DNA from: Cephalotus follicularis
Lineage: Eukaryota > Streptophyta > Magnoliopsida > Oxalidales > Cephalotaceae
Length of the DNA stretch: 64,000 nucleotides
Assembly: GCA_001972305.1 (NCBI GenBank)
Contig: BDDD01001621.1
Span: 124,001 to 188,000, forward strand
Direction of reading: 5' to 3'
The translations under genes and the position numbers were made by a program. Below, piece after piece: positions 21,803-34,396 of this stretch (the first letter of the stretch is position 1; each line of letters begins with the position of its first letter). The notes under the pieces are model-generated. The model was not told the origin of the DNA and searched no databases. It saw only the letters and a list, made by a program, of their open reading frames with translations.

Positions 21803-22246
21803 CATCATCGGGTATCTCTTCTCGGATACGCCTTATCAACATCAGCAAGTTTTCTCTAACTTCTCGTATAACTATTCCACTCATTACCATATAAACCTCA
21901 AAAGAACATTCACTTAGCTTCTCTAAAGCATTCACCCTTTCTTGCTAACTTCTATCCATACACTCTTCTATTGGACATATGCGAGTACAACTTCTCCCTT
22001 CGCAAGTTTCTGATTCCTAACTATTGAATCATGTACTAGTCTCCAAATGATCTGACTCAATCTTTAATGCATCTAAAGAAATCAGATCGAAAAATATTTC
22101 CACACATCATATCCTCAATTATAAAAAAATCAACTCTCTCATACCATTCCTGGTATCAACAATAATCACAATGCTTGTCACGAAAATCTCTCTGATACCA
22201 TTTCTAGTATCAGTACTAGTCACAAAAATCTCTCTGATACCATTTC
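21803..22246 (-). other. Leader of gypsy C with three PBS-like motifs
   Basis: This is the internal region next to the C 5' LTR. On the minus strand the PBS TGGTATCAGAGA is at 22242-22231, four bases from the LTR. The same motif recurs at 22200-22189 and, as TGGTATGAGAGA, at 22146-22135, each in a repeated context (AGAAATGGTATCAGAGAGAT). The rest (21803-22130) is the AT-rich 5' leader with no readable coding sequence. Confidence 0.82.
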
Positions 22247-22403
22247 TGTAGCGCCCCCGACCCGAGTCCACTTTAAACTCAAAACGAGCTCCAAAGATCG
22301 GTGCGTTACGTGGGTGTGACCTTTGACCGTCAAATTGTTTAACCATTTAACGATCCATTTCATATCATTTAATCTTGACTTAGATTTAAAACCTAACATT
22401 ATT
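22247..22403 (-). repeat. 5' LTR of C, inner 157 bp
   Basis: It matches 9083-9239. It is split from the rest (30435-33111) by element E, whose TSD TTATT is at 22399-22403 and 30430-30434. Confidence 0.95.
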
Positions 22404-25400
22404 TGTCGCACCCCGTTTTCCAAACGACGTACAAATGGTAGCAATTAACATAAATAATCCGGCTTATCAATTTACGATAAATTTTAAACCTTTTTAGACA
22501 GATATATCAGTTGCGGAAGCCTTTAAAAAAAAAATAAGCCGAACTAGCGATCGTAACACGCATCCCATACTACGTGTTACAACAGAACAACATCATTGTT
22601 AACGGCTCAAGAAACGGAGCGTGATATAACCATCATTTAAACCATAACATCTCCCATTGAGAAGTTCAGATATATAAAACAATTACCAAAGCATTGTTCC
22701 AAAACCCCAAATACAATATCCAAATTGAACAAGAATAAAACATCACCCTCTCCAACATGAGTAGGATTTCCATAACACAAAACAGCTTAAACAACCCTCG
22801 GATAGCAGCTCCCAAAATAGCTTTAACTGCACTTGTCCGATTTCCTTCGTCAATGTGAAACAGTAGGGGATTAGCCTTTGTCCTCACTCGGCTAAGCATA
22901 TAATACATCTTGGGATCAAATAATGAATGACATGATATGAATGCATTCATGATGCAGTACATAAATAATACAGGATATACATGCTCATATTATATATATC
23001 CACAAGCAGGTATTACTCGATGTCACAAAAGTACGAGTACGAAAATTATCCCCAAAGGGTCCAAATACAATGATCAGGTCACTAAGGACCCATCAAGCCA
23101 GATCAAAGTTGCTGACACCCAGGCTCAACAACCGGTTACTTGCTCAACAGTTCTTAGTAACCAAATGGGAGTCCCTAGCTACTTGCCCAACAGCGCTCAG
23201 TAACCATTTTGTGGGAAACCCTAGCCACTTGCCCAACAGAGCTTAGTGGCTACCGTATACGGATCTTCCAACTGCTTTCCCAACAGAGCTCAGAAATGGA
23301 ATTCCTGGCTACATACCCAACAGGGTTCAGTAACCCAAACAAGCCATCACAAGTAATTAACATATAAGAAATACTTGCAAACAAACATCCCATATGAGCA
23401 TCAGTCCATTTGAAACATGGTTTACCATTTTACCTACTCACCCAACAGGGTTTAGTAATTTCACAGTCCTTTTCAAGTAATGAATTCTCAAAACATTACA
23501 TATTTATATTGCCCAAAATACAAGGGTCCCTTTTTAATCCTTTTCAAGTAGTTTTAGTGTATCATAAATACTTGAAAACAAAACATTAAAGTGTATCCCG
23601 ATCCTCCGAAAATACTCATGTTCGTATAACATAATTTAATTATGTAAAACCATTTCGCAATCCTTTTGGAAAACATTCATTTCCGTCATAATCCATTTTC
23701 AAAGTAATTTATTATGTATAAAATACTTATCAACATTACATATTTTCGTATACATAATTCCAAGCGTTTGAAATCATTTGTACAGTCCATTTTAGGAAAT
23801 ATATATTTCCACACCATATCATATACATATTTCTCAAATCTAAAACATTTAAGAAATCATGCGGTATTTCAACAATGCAATTTACAACAGTAATAAATGC
23901 AACCATATGCTCAAACATGCCTAGAGTCATCTCTAGAGTCATTCCGGAGCTAACGGGTCCGAAATGGGTCAAACCATACAACACAGTAAGAAAGACGTCA
24001 ATGTCTTTCCAAACGCGTCGATGCCCATTGCCCCAAAAGCGTCGAGGTCCATTCCCAAAGTTGCAGCTCGAAACAGTACAAACGCGTCGACGTTTTCTAT
24101 AGGCGTCGACGTGTTTCACAACGCATCGACGTTTAAGGTAGGAACCTTAACACGTCCTCGCGTTATGTACAAGACCTGATGCATAGTAACTAAAGGCGTC
24201 GATGCCTTCCATAGACGTCGATGTCCATGTAGTACCAGCAGGTACTACATCGTCCAATCTCCATTTCCAAGGAGGAATTCTCCCTCCATCCGTGTATTCA
24301 CTTCCCAGATACACCACCTATGGCGTAACACGCACCACAGGTCATCCACGCATATAACCAGACCATCAATCCACCAGTAAATTATAAAGTCCAGAAGTCC
24401 AAAGAAACATTGCAGTTCTGAAAATGTTTGAAATAGACATCGACGCTTAACTAAGACATCGACGCTTAACTAAGACATCGACGTCTATTGCCTTATCGCA
24501 TAAAGACATCGATGCTTATCACAAAAGCATCGACGTTTAAGAGTCCAGAACACTGTCTCTTTCGTTCTGTCCACAACTAGGGGTATTCAACCAATATACA
24601 CACGAAATCAAGCATGGAATTCACCCAGAAATCAACATGCATATATAGTTTACACCAACAGATGTTCATATCATCAATAAATCATTTAGTTCAACTCCCA
24701 ACAAGCATGCAATTCATGCATTTCATTCATGGCAACACATTAGTTTGAACTCAAATTGCACATATACTTCCCCTACCTTGTTGTTCCAAGTTAGGAACTG
24801 GAAACTCCACCTCTTGAAGTTCCCAAGTTCTGGCTACCAGCAGCTCCAAGATCCCTTAGCAACTGCTACCCGCGAGCTCCAGTCTCTAGTTCCAAGCAGA
24901 CTCAACAATGGTGACTCTCACACTCACTGTTTTCTTTCCTCTCTTTCTTCTGGTGTTTTAAAATGAGAGAGATAAGTGGGGAGGGTTATTCTTATGCAGA
25001 TGGCTCCCCCCCAACATTCTTCTCTTTACATATAATAGGCCACCCTCGTGCTCTCTCCCTTTTTCCAGATTCTACATTTTCTCTTTTGTTTTCATCCTCC
25101 TTTCTCTTGCAGGTTGCATGTGAGGATGGTGAGTCCCTTGCATGTTCCATGTGAGGAGCATGTTTTAGCATTCCTGGCAACACACCGACATGATCCACAC
25201 GTCATAATGCACTTGTAAAGGCATCAGGTAAAGCCCCCAAAGATCCCCTGGCATGTTACTCTGCCAGCGAAAAAGTGCGACAGACGTTCATAAAAAGGCG
25301 TCGACGCCTTTCCTTAGACGTCGATGTCTTTTCTCCTTTTGTAAGAAGGTGTCGATGACTTCTCGAAATGTCAACGTGCATGCCCATGCATTCACGCGTG

Positions 25401-25618
25401 CCCTGGTTCCCATAGGCGTCGACGTCTTTATAAAGACGTTGAAGTCTTTACCCCAAAACAGCGCCGTTTTAAACTTAACACACATATTTCTTTCTCCAAA
25501 CAATATTTAGGGTTTATATGCATCTTTGAGGTAGAAATCTCAACCATTCTCATTAACTCAAAATTAATATTTCAATCAAATTTGAATATTACATTGTACA
25601 AAAATCTCGGGCGTTACA
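22404..25618 (-). repeat. 3' LTR of E
   Basis: As written it begins TGTCGCACCCCG and ends GGGCGTTACA. It contains a hairpin array (23134-23460), GTCGAC-type motifs (23990-24235, 24430-24540, 25290-25450) including a 19-bp tandem AAGACATCGACGCTTAACT (about 24435-24480), and the conserved splice-donor-like block (complement of about 24770-24790). Confidence 0.94.
23134..23460 (-). repeat. Hairpin array in E 3' LTR
   Basis: Units with a loop like TGCCCAACAGNGCTC: GGTTACT/AGTAACC (23134-23140/23156-23162, perfect), TAGCTACT/AGTAACC (23176-23183/23199-23205, one wobble on the sense strand), TAGCCACT/AGTGGCTA (23222-23229/23245-23252, perfect 8 bp), GGCTAC/GTAACC (23307-23312/23330-23335), and decayed units near 23268 and 23433. 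The sister LTR has the same array at about 27944-28270. Confidence 0.85.
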
Positions 25619-25918
25619 ATCCTCCCTCCTTATAAGAAATTCGTCCTCGAATTTCCTTAACATACTCCGGACGATTAAGGTACGAATCCTTAGTCTTCTC
25701 TCCAGGTTATCGGCACAACTTTCCTGTCGGCTTCATGTCACAAGTGACCCCTGCTTAACGATCTTAACTCCTCTCGAAGTTCATTCACGAGATTTGACCC
25801 AAGCGATGGTCATTCATTCTATTGATCGTTCAATAGCTTAACATCATAACGTTCGCTTAAGCGCAACTTTGATCGTCCAGTAAATCAAGAACAATTCAAT
25901 AAATGATAAAATAATGCA
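25619..25918 (-). other. 3' untranslated stretch and PPT of E
   Basis: The polypurine tract is the complement of 25619-25632 (AAGGAGGGAGGAT on the minus strand), preceded by CGAGGACGAATTTC, the usual gypsy sequence before the PPT. The remaining ~280 bases have no coding match; they stand where all of pol should be. Confidence 0.8.
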
Positions 25919-27104
25919 TCATAGATAGTAAAAAGAACCTCTCATGATGCCCTTGCCGGTATCTCTCCGCTGTGAGGGTCCAGTTGTAGCACCACCATCA
26001 CCTGAAGGTCCAGTGGGCGCTGTCACTTGCTTCATCGGACAATCCCTCCTTAAGTGGTCAGGTGCTCCACACTTCATACATGCTCCATTTTTCCACCAGC
26101 AATCCTCCAGTCGATGGCCCTTGCGGTCACAATGGGGACAGACTCCCATCCTAGCATTACTCCTCTGACTAGGAGTGCCCAGATTAGCAGTTTGCTGAGA
26201 TTCATTCTTTGTTGACTTTTTCGGAGAATCACTACTTTACCACTTAGATGAGGCCGGTCTAGATTGCTTAGAAGTTTGGTTGCTTTGTTGTATACGAACC
26301 CTCTCGGTGCGGTCCTCACTTGCTATGCTTTCCAGCAATCTTGCTTTTTGGGCAACCTCTACAAAAGTTCCCAACTCCATAGCTCTAATCCTTGACCGAA
26401 GGTCAGGTCGTAGACCCCTCAGGAACCTCCGAATTTTCTTTTCCTCATCCGCCACCAGATAGGCGGAGTGTCTGGCAAGCTCCATAAACCTGGCCTGGTA
26501 TTCAGCCACAATCATCTCTCCTTGTCTCAGGTCTAGAAGTTATGTCTCTCTTCGTTCTTGCTCAACATCGTTATTGCTCAACACGAGGAACATAGGTATC
26601 AAGAAACTCTCTCTGGAATCTCTCCCATGTACTATCGAGTCCGGTTGATTCCCACTTTGCCTTGACCATCTCCCACCAGTGGGTGGCCTCGCCCCATAAC
26701 CGGTAGACAGCAAATTTCAGCTTCTGGTCTTCAGTACAATTCATGACTTCAAAGATCTTCTCCAGATCTTGTAACCATCTTTCTGCAATGGTGGCATCTA
26801 GCTCTCCTCGGAAGCTAGGAGGATTCTGCCTCATGAATTTCTCTAAGCCTTTCCCAAAAGAGTTCCCACGTTCATGATCACACCGAGCAGGAGCTCTTTG
26901 TCGGGGTTGAGCTTGCATGTAGCATTGGCGTATCTCCTCCACATTAGCCATGTTGAAGGCCATCTGCTGCTGAAAGTAATCCACAATTCGCGCCAACGGA
27001 TCTCTGTCATCATGTGGAACATTTAATCCTCGCGGGGCATTCGCCACCCCGGGGGCATTGGCCTCAGCGGCTCTAGCTCTCGCACGCGTTCTCCTTTTGT
27101 CCAT
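25919..27104 (-). pseudogene. gag: gag of E, three lesions
   Basis: Start ATG at 27104-27102 (MDKRRTRARARAAEANAPG...). The Gag domain, as in D, includes GELDATIAERWLQDLEKIF and YRLWGEATHWWEMVKAKWES. Lesions: a 16-bp tandem duplication (TTGCTCAAC at 26558 and 26574, as written) that adds a stop and shifts frame; a TAA just after it; and a TAA after SSKW near 26240. The zinc knuckles CPHCDRKGHRLEDC and CMKCGAPDHLRRDC lie in 26149-25919. The reading ends soon after RDTGKGI, exactly where D passes into protease. Confidence 0.92.
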
Positions 27105-27202
27105 TGTTCCTATATGGAAAGGATGTCATTAGTAGTCATCTCAAGGAAACAATCCGTTAATTTCCAAGGAACTTATCCAAGCTAAGCATAAAATGGATAT
27201 AT

Positions 27203-27214
27203 GCTCTGATACCA
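27203..27214 (-). other. Primer-binding site (tRNA-iMet), E
   Basis: Minus-strand TGGTATCAGAGC, three bases from the 5' LTR end at 27218. Confidence 0.93.
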
Positions 27215-27217
27215 CGT

Positions 27218-30200
27218 TGTCACACCCCGTTTTCCAAACGACGTACAAATGGTAGCAATTAACACAAATAATTCGGCTTATCAATTTACGATAAATTTTA
27301 AACCTTTTTAGACAGATATATCAGTTACGGAAGCCTTTAAAAAAAATAAGCCGAACTAGCGATCGTAACACGCATCCCATACTACGTGTTACCACAAAAC
27401 AACATCATTCTTTACTGCTCAAGAAACAAAGCGTGATATAACCAACATTTAAACCATAACATCCCCAATTGAGAAGTTCAGATATATAAAACAATTACCA
27501 AAGCATTGTTCCAAAACCCCAAATACAATATCCAAATTCAACAAGAATAAAACATCATCCCCGCCAACATGAGTAGGATTGCCATAACACAAAACAGCTT
27601 AAACAACCCTCGGATAGCAGCTCCCAAAATAGCTTTAACTGCACTTGTCCGATTTCCTTCGTCAATGTGAAACAGTAGGGGATTAGCCTTTGTCCTCACT
27701 CGGCTAAGCATATAATACATCTTGGGATCAAATAATGAATGACATGATATGAATGCATTCATGATGCAGTACATAAATAATACAGGATATACATGCTCAT
27801 ATTATATATATCCACAAGCAGGTATTACTCGATGTCACAAAAGTACGAGTACGAAAATTATCCCCAAAGGGTCCAAATACAATGATCAGGTCACTAAGGA
27901 CCCATCAAGCCAGATCAAAGTTGCTGACACCCAGGCTCAACAACCGGTTACTTGCTCAACAGTGCTTAGTAACCAAATGGGAGTCCCTAGCTACTTCCCA
28001 ACAACGCTCAGTAACCATTTTGTGGGAAACCCTAGCCACTTGCCCAACAGAGCTTAGTGGCTACCGTATACGGATCTTCCAACTGCTTTCCCAACAGAGC
28101 TCAGCAATGGAATTCCTGGCTACTTACCCAACAGGGTTCAGTAACCCAAACAAGCCATCACAAGTAATTAGCATATAAGAAATACTTGCAAACAAACATC
28201 CCATATGAGCATCAGTCCGTTTAAAACATGGTTTACCATTTTACCTACTCACCCAACAGGGTTTAGTAATTTCACAGTCCTTTTCAAGTAATGAATTCTC
28301 GAAACATTACATATTTATATTGCCCAAAATACTAGGGTCCCTTTTTAATCCTTTTCAAGTAGTTTTAGTGTATCATAAATACTTGAAAACAAAACATTAA
28401 AGTGTATCCCGATCCTCCGAAAATACTCATGTCCGTATAACATAATTTAATTATGTAAAACCGTTTCGCAATCCTTTTGGAAAACATTCATTTCCGTCAT
28501 AATCCATTTTCAAAGTAATTTATTATGTATAAAATACTTATCAACATTTCATATTTCCGTATACATAATTCCAAGCGTTTGAAATCATTTGTACAGTCCT
28601 TTTTAGGAAATATATATTTCCACACCATATCATATACATATTTCTCAAATCTAAAACATTTAAGAAATCATGCGGTATTTCAACAATGCAATTTACAACA
28701 GTAATAAATGCAACCATATGTTCAAACATGCCTAGAGTCATCTCTAGAGTCATTCCAGAGCTAACGGGTCCGAAATGGGTCAAACCATACAACCAAGTAA
28801 GAAAGACGTCGATGTCTTTCCAAACGCGTCGAAGACCATTGCCCCAAAAGCGTCGAGGTCCATTCCCAAAGTTACAGCTCGAAACAGTACAAACGCGTCG
28901 ACGTTTTCTATAGGCGTCGACGTGTTTCACAACGCATCGACATTTAAGGTAGGAACCTTAACACGTTCTCGCGTTATGTACAAGACCTGATGCATAGTAA
29001 CTAAAGGCGTCTATGCCTTCCATAGACGTCGATGTCCATGTAGTACCAGCAGGTACTACATCATCCAATCTCCATTTCCAAGGAGGAATTCTCCCTCCAT
29101 CCGTGTATTCACTTCCCAGATACACCACCTATGGCGTAACACGCACCACAGGTAGTCCACGCATATAACCAGACCATCAATCCACCAGTAAATTATAAAG
29201 TCCAGAAGTCCAAAGAAACATTGCAGTTCTGAAAATGTTTGAAATAGACATCGACGCTTAACTAAGACATCGACGCTTAACTAAGACATCGACGTCTATT
29301 GCCTTATCGCATAAAGACATCGATGCTTATCACAAAAGCATCGACGTTTAAGAGTCCAGAACACTGTCTCTTTCGTTCTGTCCACAACAAGGGGTATTCA
29401 ACCAATATACACACGAAATCAAGCATGGAATTCACCCAGAAATCAACATGCATATATAGTTTACACCAAAAGATATTCATATCATCAATAAATAATTTAG
29501 TTCAACTCCCAACAAGAATGCAATTCATGCATTTCATTCATGGAAACACATTAGTTTGAAATCAAATTGCACATATACTTCCCCTACCTTGTTGTTCCAA
29601 ATTAGGAACTGGAAAATCCACCTCTTAAAGTTCCCAAGTTCTGGCTACCAGCAGCTCCAAGATCCCTTAGCAACTGCTACCCGCGAGCTCCAGTCTCTAG
29701 TTCCAAGAAGACTCAACAATGGTGACTCTCACACTCACTGTTTTCTTTCCTCTCTTTCTTCTGGTGTTTTAAAATGAGAGAGATAAATGGGGAGGGTTAT
29801 TCTTATGCAGATGGCTCCCCCCCAACATTCTTCTATTTACATATAATAGGCCACCCTCGTGCTCTCTCCCTTTTTCCAGATTCTACATTTTCTCTTTTGT
29901 TTTCATCCTCCTTTCTCTTGCAGGTTGCATGTAAGGATGGTGAGTCCCTTGCATGTTCCATGTGAGGAGCATGTTTTAGCATTCCTGGCAACACACCGAC
30001 ATGATCCACACGTCATAATGCACTTGTAAAGGCATCAGGTAAAGCCCCCAAATATCCCCTTGCATGTTACTCTGCCAGCGAAAAAGCGCGACAAACGTTC
30101 ATAAAAAGGCATCGACGCCTTTCCTTAGACGTCGATGTCTTTTCTCCTTTTGTAAGAAGGTGTAGATGCCTTCTCGAAATGTCGACGTGCATGCCCATGC

Positions 30201-30429
30201 ATTCACGTGTGCCCTGGTTCCCATAGGTGTCGACGTCTTTATAAAGACGTCGATGTCTTTACTCCAAAACAGCGTCGTTTTAAGCTTAACACACATATTT
30301 CTTTCTCCAAACAATATTTAGGGTTTATATGCATCTTTGAGGTCGAAATCTCAACCATTCTCATTAACTCAAAATTAATATTTCAATCAAATTGGAATAT
30401 TACATTGTACAAAAATCTCGGGCGTTACA
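27218..30429 (-). repeat. 5' LTR of E
   Basis: 3212 bp, near-identical partner of 22404-25618. GTCGAC-type motifs lie at 28803-29035, 29240-29345 and 30100-30260. The splice-donor-like AAG/GTAGGG lies on the minus strand with GT at 29587-29586, in the same sequence context as in D and LTR-B. Confidence 0.94.
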
Positions 30430-30434
30430 TTATT

Positions 30435-33111
30435 ACTCAATAACTTCACAGGATCACATATGCTTACATCTTTGAACACCAATTTCGAAATGTTATATTC
30501 TCATTGTCATGATCATTTCTAATACTTTTGCATTTGTACATCACTTAACATTTAACCTTTCACAGAGGAAAAACATAAACTTATCACATCATAAAACAAT
30601 CATATACTCACCTTTATCATTAATTTCTCATACACTTAAGTATGTTCAATAACTTTTGATATCATCATCTTACATAAAAACACCATAACCTATAGCATTC
30701 ATTTACTTACTTTAACATCTATACATCGTTTATCATAAAACATTACACAGCGGAAAACATTAACACATGACATTAAAACATAACTGCATAGCATATCATA
30801 CTTCCTATCCTTACTCTTCTTTTGCGAACTTCTTCTAAAGCTCGCAACTTCACGTTCAACGTTTCCTGGAAAAATTGTTTGAAAACAAGACATTGAAAGG
30901 AGTGAGCTTTAAAGATCCCAGTAAGAATCATAGTCATAAAACGTTATTGAAATCCGTTGTTTTTGATAATTTTTATCAAAACATTTTCATTTCATACATT
31001 TTCAAATATCATTGAAAATCATTTTCTAGTTTTCAAAACCAGAACATTTCACTATCAAAATCCATTTTTTGGATAATTTCATAAAATCGGAACATTTCTA
31101 AAATCATGCATTTTCTGGTGTATAACACCGACATACTTGAAAACAATGAAAAACATTTTCCAATCATACTTTCTTTTGGCTTGTATCACAGCCATACTTG
31201 AAAACATCAGTAAAATCATTTTCTTCACATTCATAAACAAAACATCTTTGAAACACTTTTTCTGTTCATATCTCATGAAACATAACATTTCATAAAACTT
31301 AATGGTCACGAACCTTTAATGAACCCTTTCACACCGCTTCACTGGGGCATTGTGCACTCTCCGACTACTATCCTTACATCACATGCATGTCCGTGAGCAC
31401 ACTTGGCTCCATTAACTTTGAGCATGTCGCTTTATTTCCCTTGGATCATGATCCAAGGGTGGTTCATTCATTAATCTTTTACTAGATTAATCCTCACTGG
31501 ATCGCAATCCAGAAGTTGTTCATTCATTTCATAATACATTTCTTATACTTTGAGTGACTAGTTCAAAGCATTCATAACACATTTCTTTTCATTTGAGTAA
31601 TTAACTCAAATGCATTCATAAAACATTTCTCTTCATTTGAGTACTTAACTCAAATGCATTCATAAAATATTTTTCTTCATTTGAGTAGTTAACTCAAATG
31701 CATTCATAAAACATTCCTCTTCATTTGAGTAGTTAACTAAAATGCATTCATAAAATCTTCCTTAATACCTTGAGTGATCAGCTCAAAGCATTCATAAAAC
31801 ATCATTGTAAAAACTTTCTAAAACTGGTTTTCCATATAGAAACCATCATTTCATTTCCTTTCACAATTCATAAAACATTTCTCATCACTTTGAGTAATTA
31901 ACTCAAAAACCTTTAGAAAACAGTTTTGCATAACTTTTCTAAAATAGATATTTCTTATAGAAATAATCATTTTCATAGAAAACTTAAAATATCAAAGTTC
32001 AAGTAGACATCTCAATGAATCTATAAAGATAAAAATAATAAAATTCCATTGAGAAACGAAGCTGAAATGAATTTTTAAAGTTGCAGTTTCATTTTGAAAA
32101 CAGGACCTGGGCAGTAGAAGAAAACATGGCTTTTCATCAAGAATTATACAGAATTTCGAGATGCATAAAACATAACAGTTAAAGTAGACATCTTAAGGTT
32201 TTCAAAAAATTCAACTATTCAAATTTTCATGAAGAAATGAGCAATATATCAATAAAACTATCTGCTGCATAATTTGGAAGTAAAACAGAGGAAACTTCGA
32301 CATAAATGGGTATAGAATCTCCTTACCTCACTTGATCTCCTTCTCTTCTTCTCTCCCACGAATTCCCCTCTCCAATATCAGTAGAAACCAACCCTTTGTT
32401 CAGCTGAGAATGCACACATATATAAGGAGAAAGGGAAACTTGGAGGCCAAGCTTGGATGGTGTCATCCATGACCTCACCCATGTGAGCTTGCCTCCATGT
32501 GATTAAATTAAACCAATTCAGCTGATGCCACCTGACCTATTCTACAAAAATATCATAAGTCTTCCATCCCTTGCTTGACACGTGTCCTAAAATCCATTTA
32601 AATCGTCCGAAATAGGATAAAAAGATAGAATTCTGCACCTGACACAGGGCAATGCCTCGACTCTTTCTCCCTAAGCGTCGCCGGTCACGGGCTTATCCTG
32701 AGTTCTCCAACTTCTATCCCGACTAAAGCGCTGATGCTTTCCTATAAAGCGTCGCTGCTTTAAGTCTCCTCCAGGTCAACTTCAATACTTGATCTCGAAG
32801 GGCCGAAGCTTAAATTTGGAGCGTCGTCAGTTGCCTCCAAAGCGTCGACTCTTTACTTGGAACCGTCAGCGCTTAAGCCTGGATTTCCAGTCCAAAGCAA
32901 TAACCAATTTCCGTTTTCTTCTCGAGGTGCTGCCCCTGAGCCCCTGCCCGCTGTCCAGGTAACGGGACCCCCCGTTCGCTCACAGGGGAGTGGAACCCTC
33001 GAACCCCCCGAGGGTAGGGTCATACTACGGGTCCCTTGAATATTTGCCAATTACACAACAGTAATCATCTTTCCATGATTAATATCTTTAGTGGAAATTA
33101 GGGTCATTACA
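30435..33111 (-). repeat. 5' LTR of C, outer 2.68 kb
   Basis: It matches 9235-11917 including the 44-bp palindrome array (31545-31800), TATA-like box (32418-32424), donor-like GAG/GTAAGG (GT at 32326-32325) and the GC-rich island (32930-33030). It ends TCATTACA next to the TSD TAATC. Confidence 0.94.
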
Positions 33112-33116
33112 TAATC

Positions 33117-34396
33117 ATTACGATTTAAAGGTCTTAACCTTTTCCATTAACGCCTATCTTCCTCTTGAAGATATATATGCAACCATTGGGCAACCCACCT
33201 ATGGGAGCATTAACCAAGTTCCATACTCGGTTGACGTATATGGCGTCTATTTCGGATTTCATGACTTCCAGTCATGCCTAGAAAATAGTGCTCTTCACTG
33301 TTTCCTTTGTAGCTGACAGGCACGTCATCATCGATGACTTTAGATTTATCAGTGCCTTTTGCGAGAAAACCATATTTCTCAGACGTTGTTGAAATCTTGC
33401 CTGATCTCTTCTCACAACGAGTGCCTTACTAAGATCCCTTCTCAGGTTGGGATCCTTTCCCAAATCTTGTCGTTAGAGGGTTCCATCTCTAATTCCTCAT
33501 CGTTCTGTGGGCTTTCACCAGGTAGTAACTCACTTAGCTATACCTTACTCCCACGGCTTCCTATAAACAGGTATTTCCTCTTGGAATTTTGCAGTACGCG
33601 AAACAAATATTATTTGTTCGCTAGGATGGCTGAAATGAAATCCTAAGCACTTCTTAGAAAATCCCACAAAACCAGCAACGATCCGCTCTCGCCTCCAGCT
33701 TAGAAGGTTTTTGCCTTCTTATAATAGTTGGACAACCATTAACCTTCTTGGTTTAGGCTGGGTTTCCTCCTATGTAATATCTTGAAAGATATGGAGGGGA
33801 CGGATTTCATAGGAATCCGGATTAGGATATACGCTGCCACTGTAACGCATAATCCCAGAAAGAGATAAGAAGATGAATAAAAGACATAATGGATTTGACA
33901 TATTCATGTCAATTTCCTCCGTTTGGAAACATCATCACACCATGGTGTTCCAGGAAGGATCCATTGAGAAAGAATTCCGTTATCTCTAAGATAACCCAAG
34001 AATTCTGCAGACAGGTATTCGCTTCCCCGATCAGAGCGTAATGCTCTAATGGGTTTACCCATTTGCATTTATACTTCATATCTAAATCTCTTAAATCTTT
34101 CAAAAGATTCAGATTTGTGTTTAACCCGAAACGCTTACTAAAACCGTGACGAATCACAGGTGAAAGTAATGAAGTAGTGAAAACCTTCACGTGCATTGTC
34201 TAACATTATACCACAAATGTCAGTGCGGATATATTACAATATGTCCACTATCTTCTCTCCAGTCTTGGAGAAAAGAATATTTGGTCATTACCCCAAGAAA
34301 ACAGGGTGTACACGTTGGAAAGGACTCCCCGTCCTGGATGTCCAAAAGTCCATCCTTAACCAAACGTGTTTATCTAGCCTCGCTAGAATGACCTAA
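33117..34396 (-). pseudogene. pol: copia F integrase and start of RT
   Basis: On the minus strand from 34396: LGHISEARINKL-like pre-integrase traces, then KRFGLNTNLNLLKDLRDLDM, PIRALRSDRGSEYLSAEF and LGYLRDNGILSQW across frames (integrase core), WRRERIVAGFVGFSKKCLGF and HPSEQIIFVSRTAKFQEE (integrase C-terminal region), and near 33290-33150 NRVWNLVNAPIG, the RT N-terminal segment. It continues at 9077 after element C. Frameshifts throughout; no functional product. Confidence 0.85.

Larger units (their letters stand above)
22404..30429 (-). mobile_element. Gag-only gypsy element E (TR-GAG type)
   Basis: LTRs 22404-25618 (3215 bp) and 27218-30429 (3212 bp) are nearly identical by eye, with scattered single differences. 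The perfect TSD is TTATT. The internal region is only 1.6 kb and holds PBS, gag with two zinc knuckles and PPT, with no protease, RT, RNase H or integrase. LTR and Gag are close to those of D, so D's family is a plausible helper (inference). This fits the class of terminal-repeat gag elements known from plants. It is the least diverged insertion in the window and lies in C's 5' LTR. Confidence 0.94.
9083..33111 (-). mobile_element. Ty3/gypsy element C (host to D and E)
   Basis: A full-ended gypsy element on the minus strand with a perfect 5-bp TSD, TAATC, at 9078-9082 and 33112-33116. LTRs are 9083-11917 (2835 bp) and 22247-22403 plus 30435-33111 (2834 bp once E and its TSD are removed). The agreement in length confirms that E interrupts the 5' LTR. 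The internal region (11918-22246) is only about 3.3 kb without element D, so much of gag-pol is deleted. It is inserted in the RT of copia F. Confidence 0.95.

Noticed and set aside
34191..34396. Two overlapping plus-strand 66-codon frames
   Set aside because: They are antisense shadows of the minus-strand copia F pre-integrase region.
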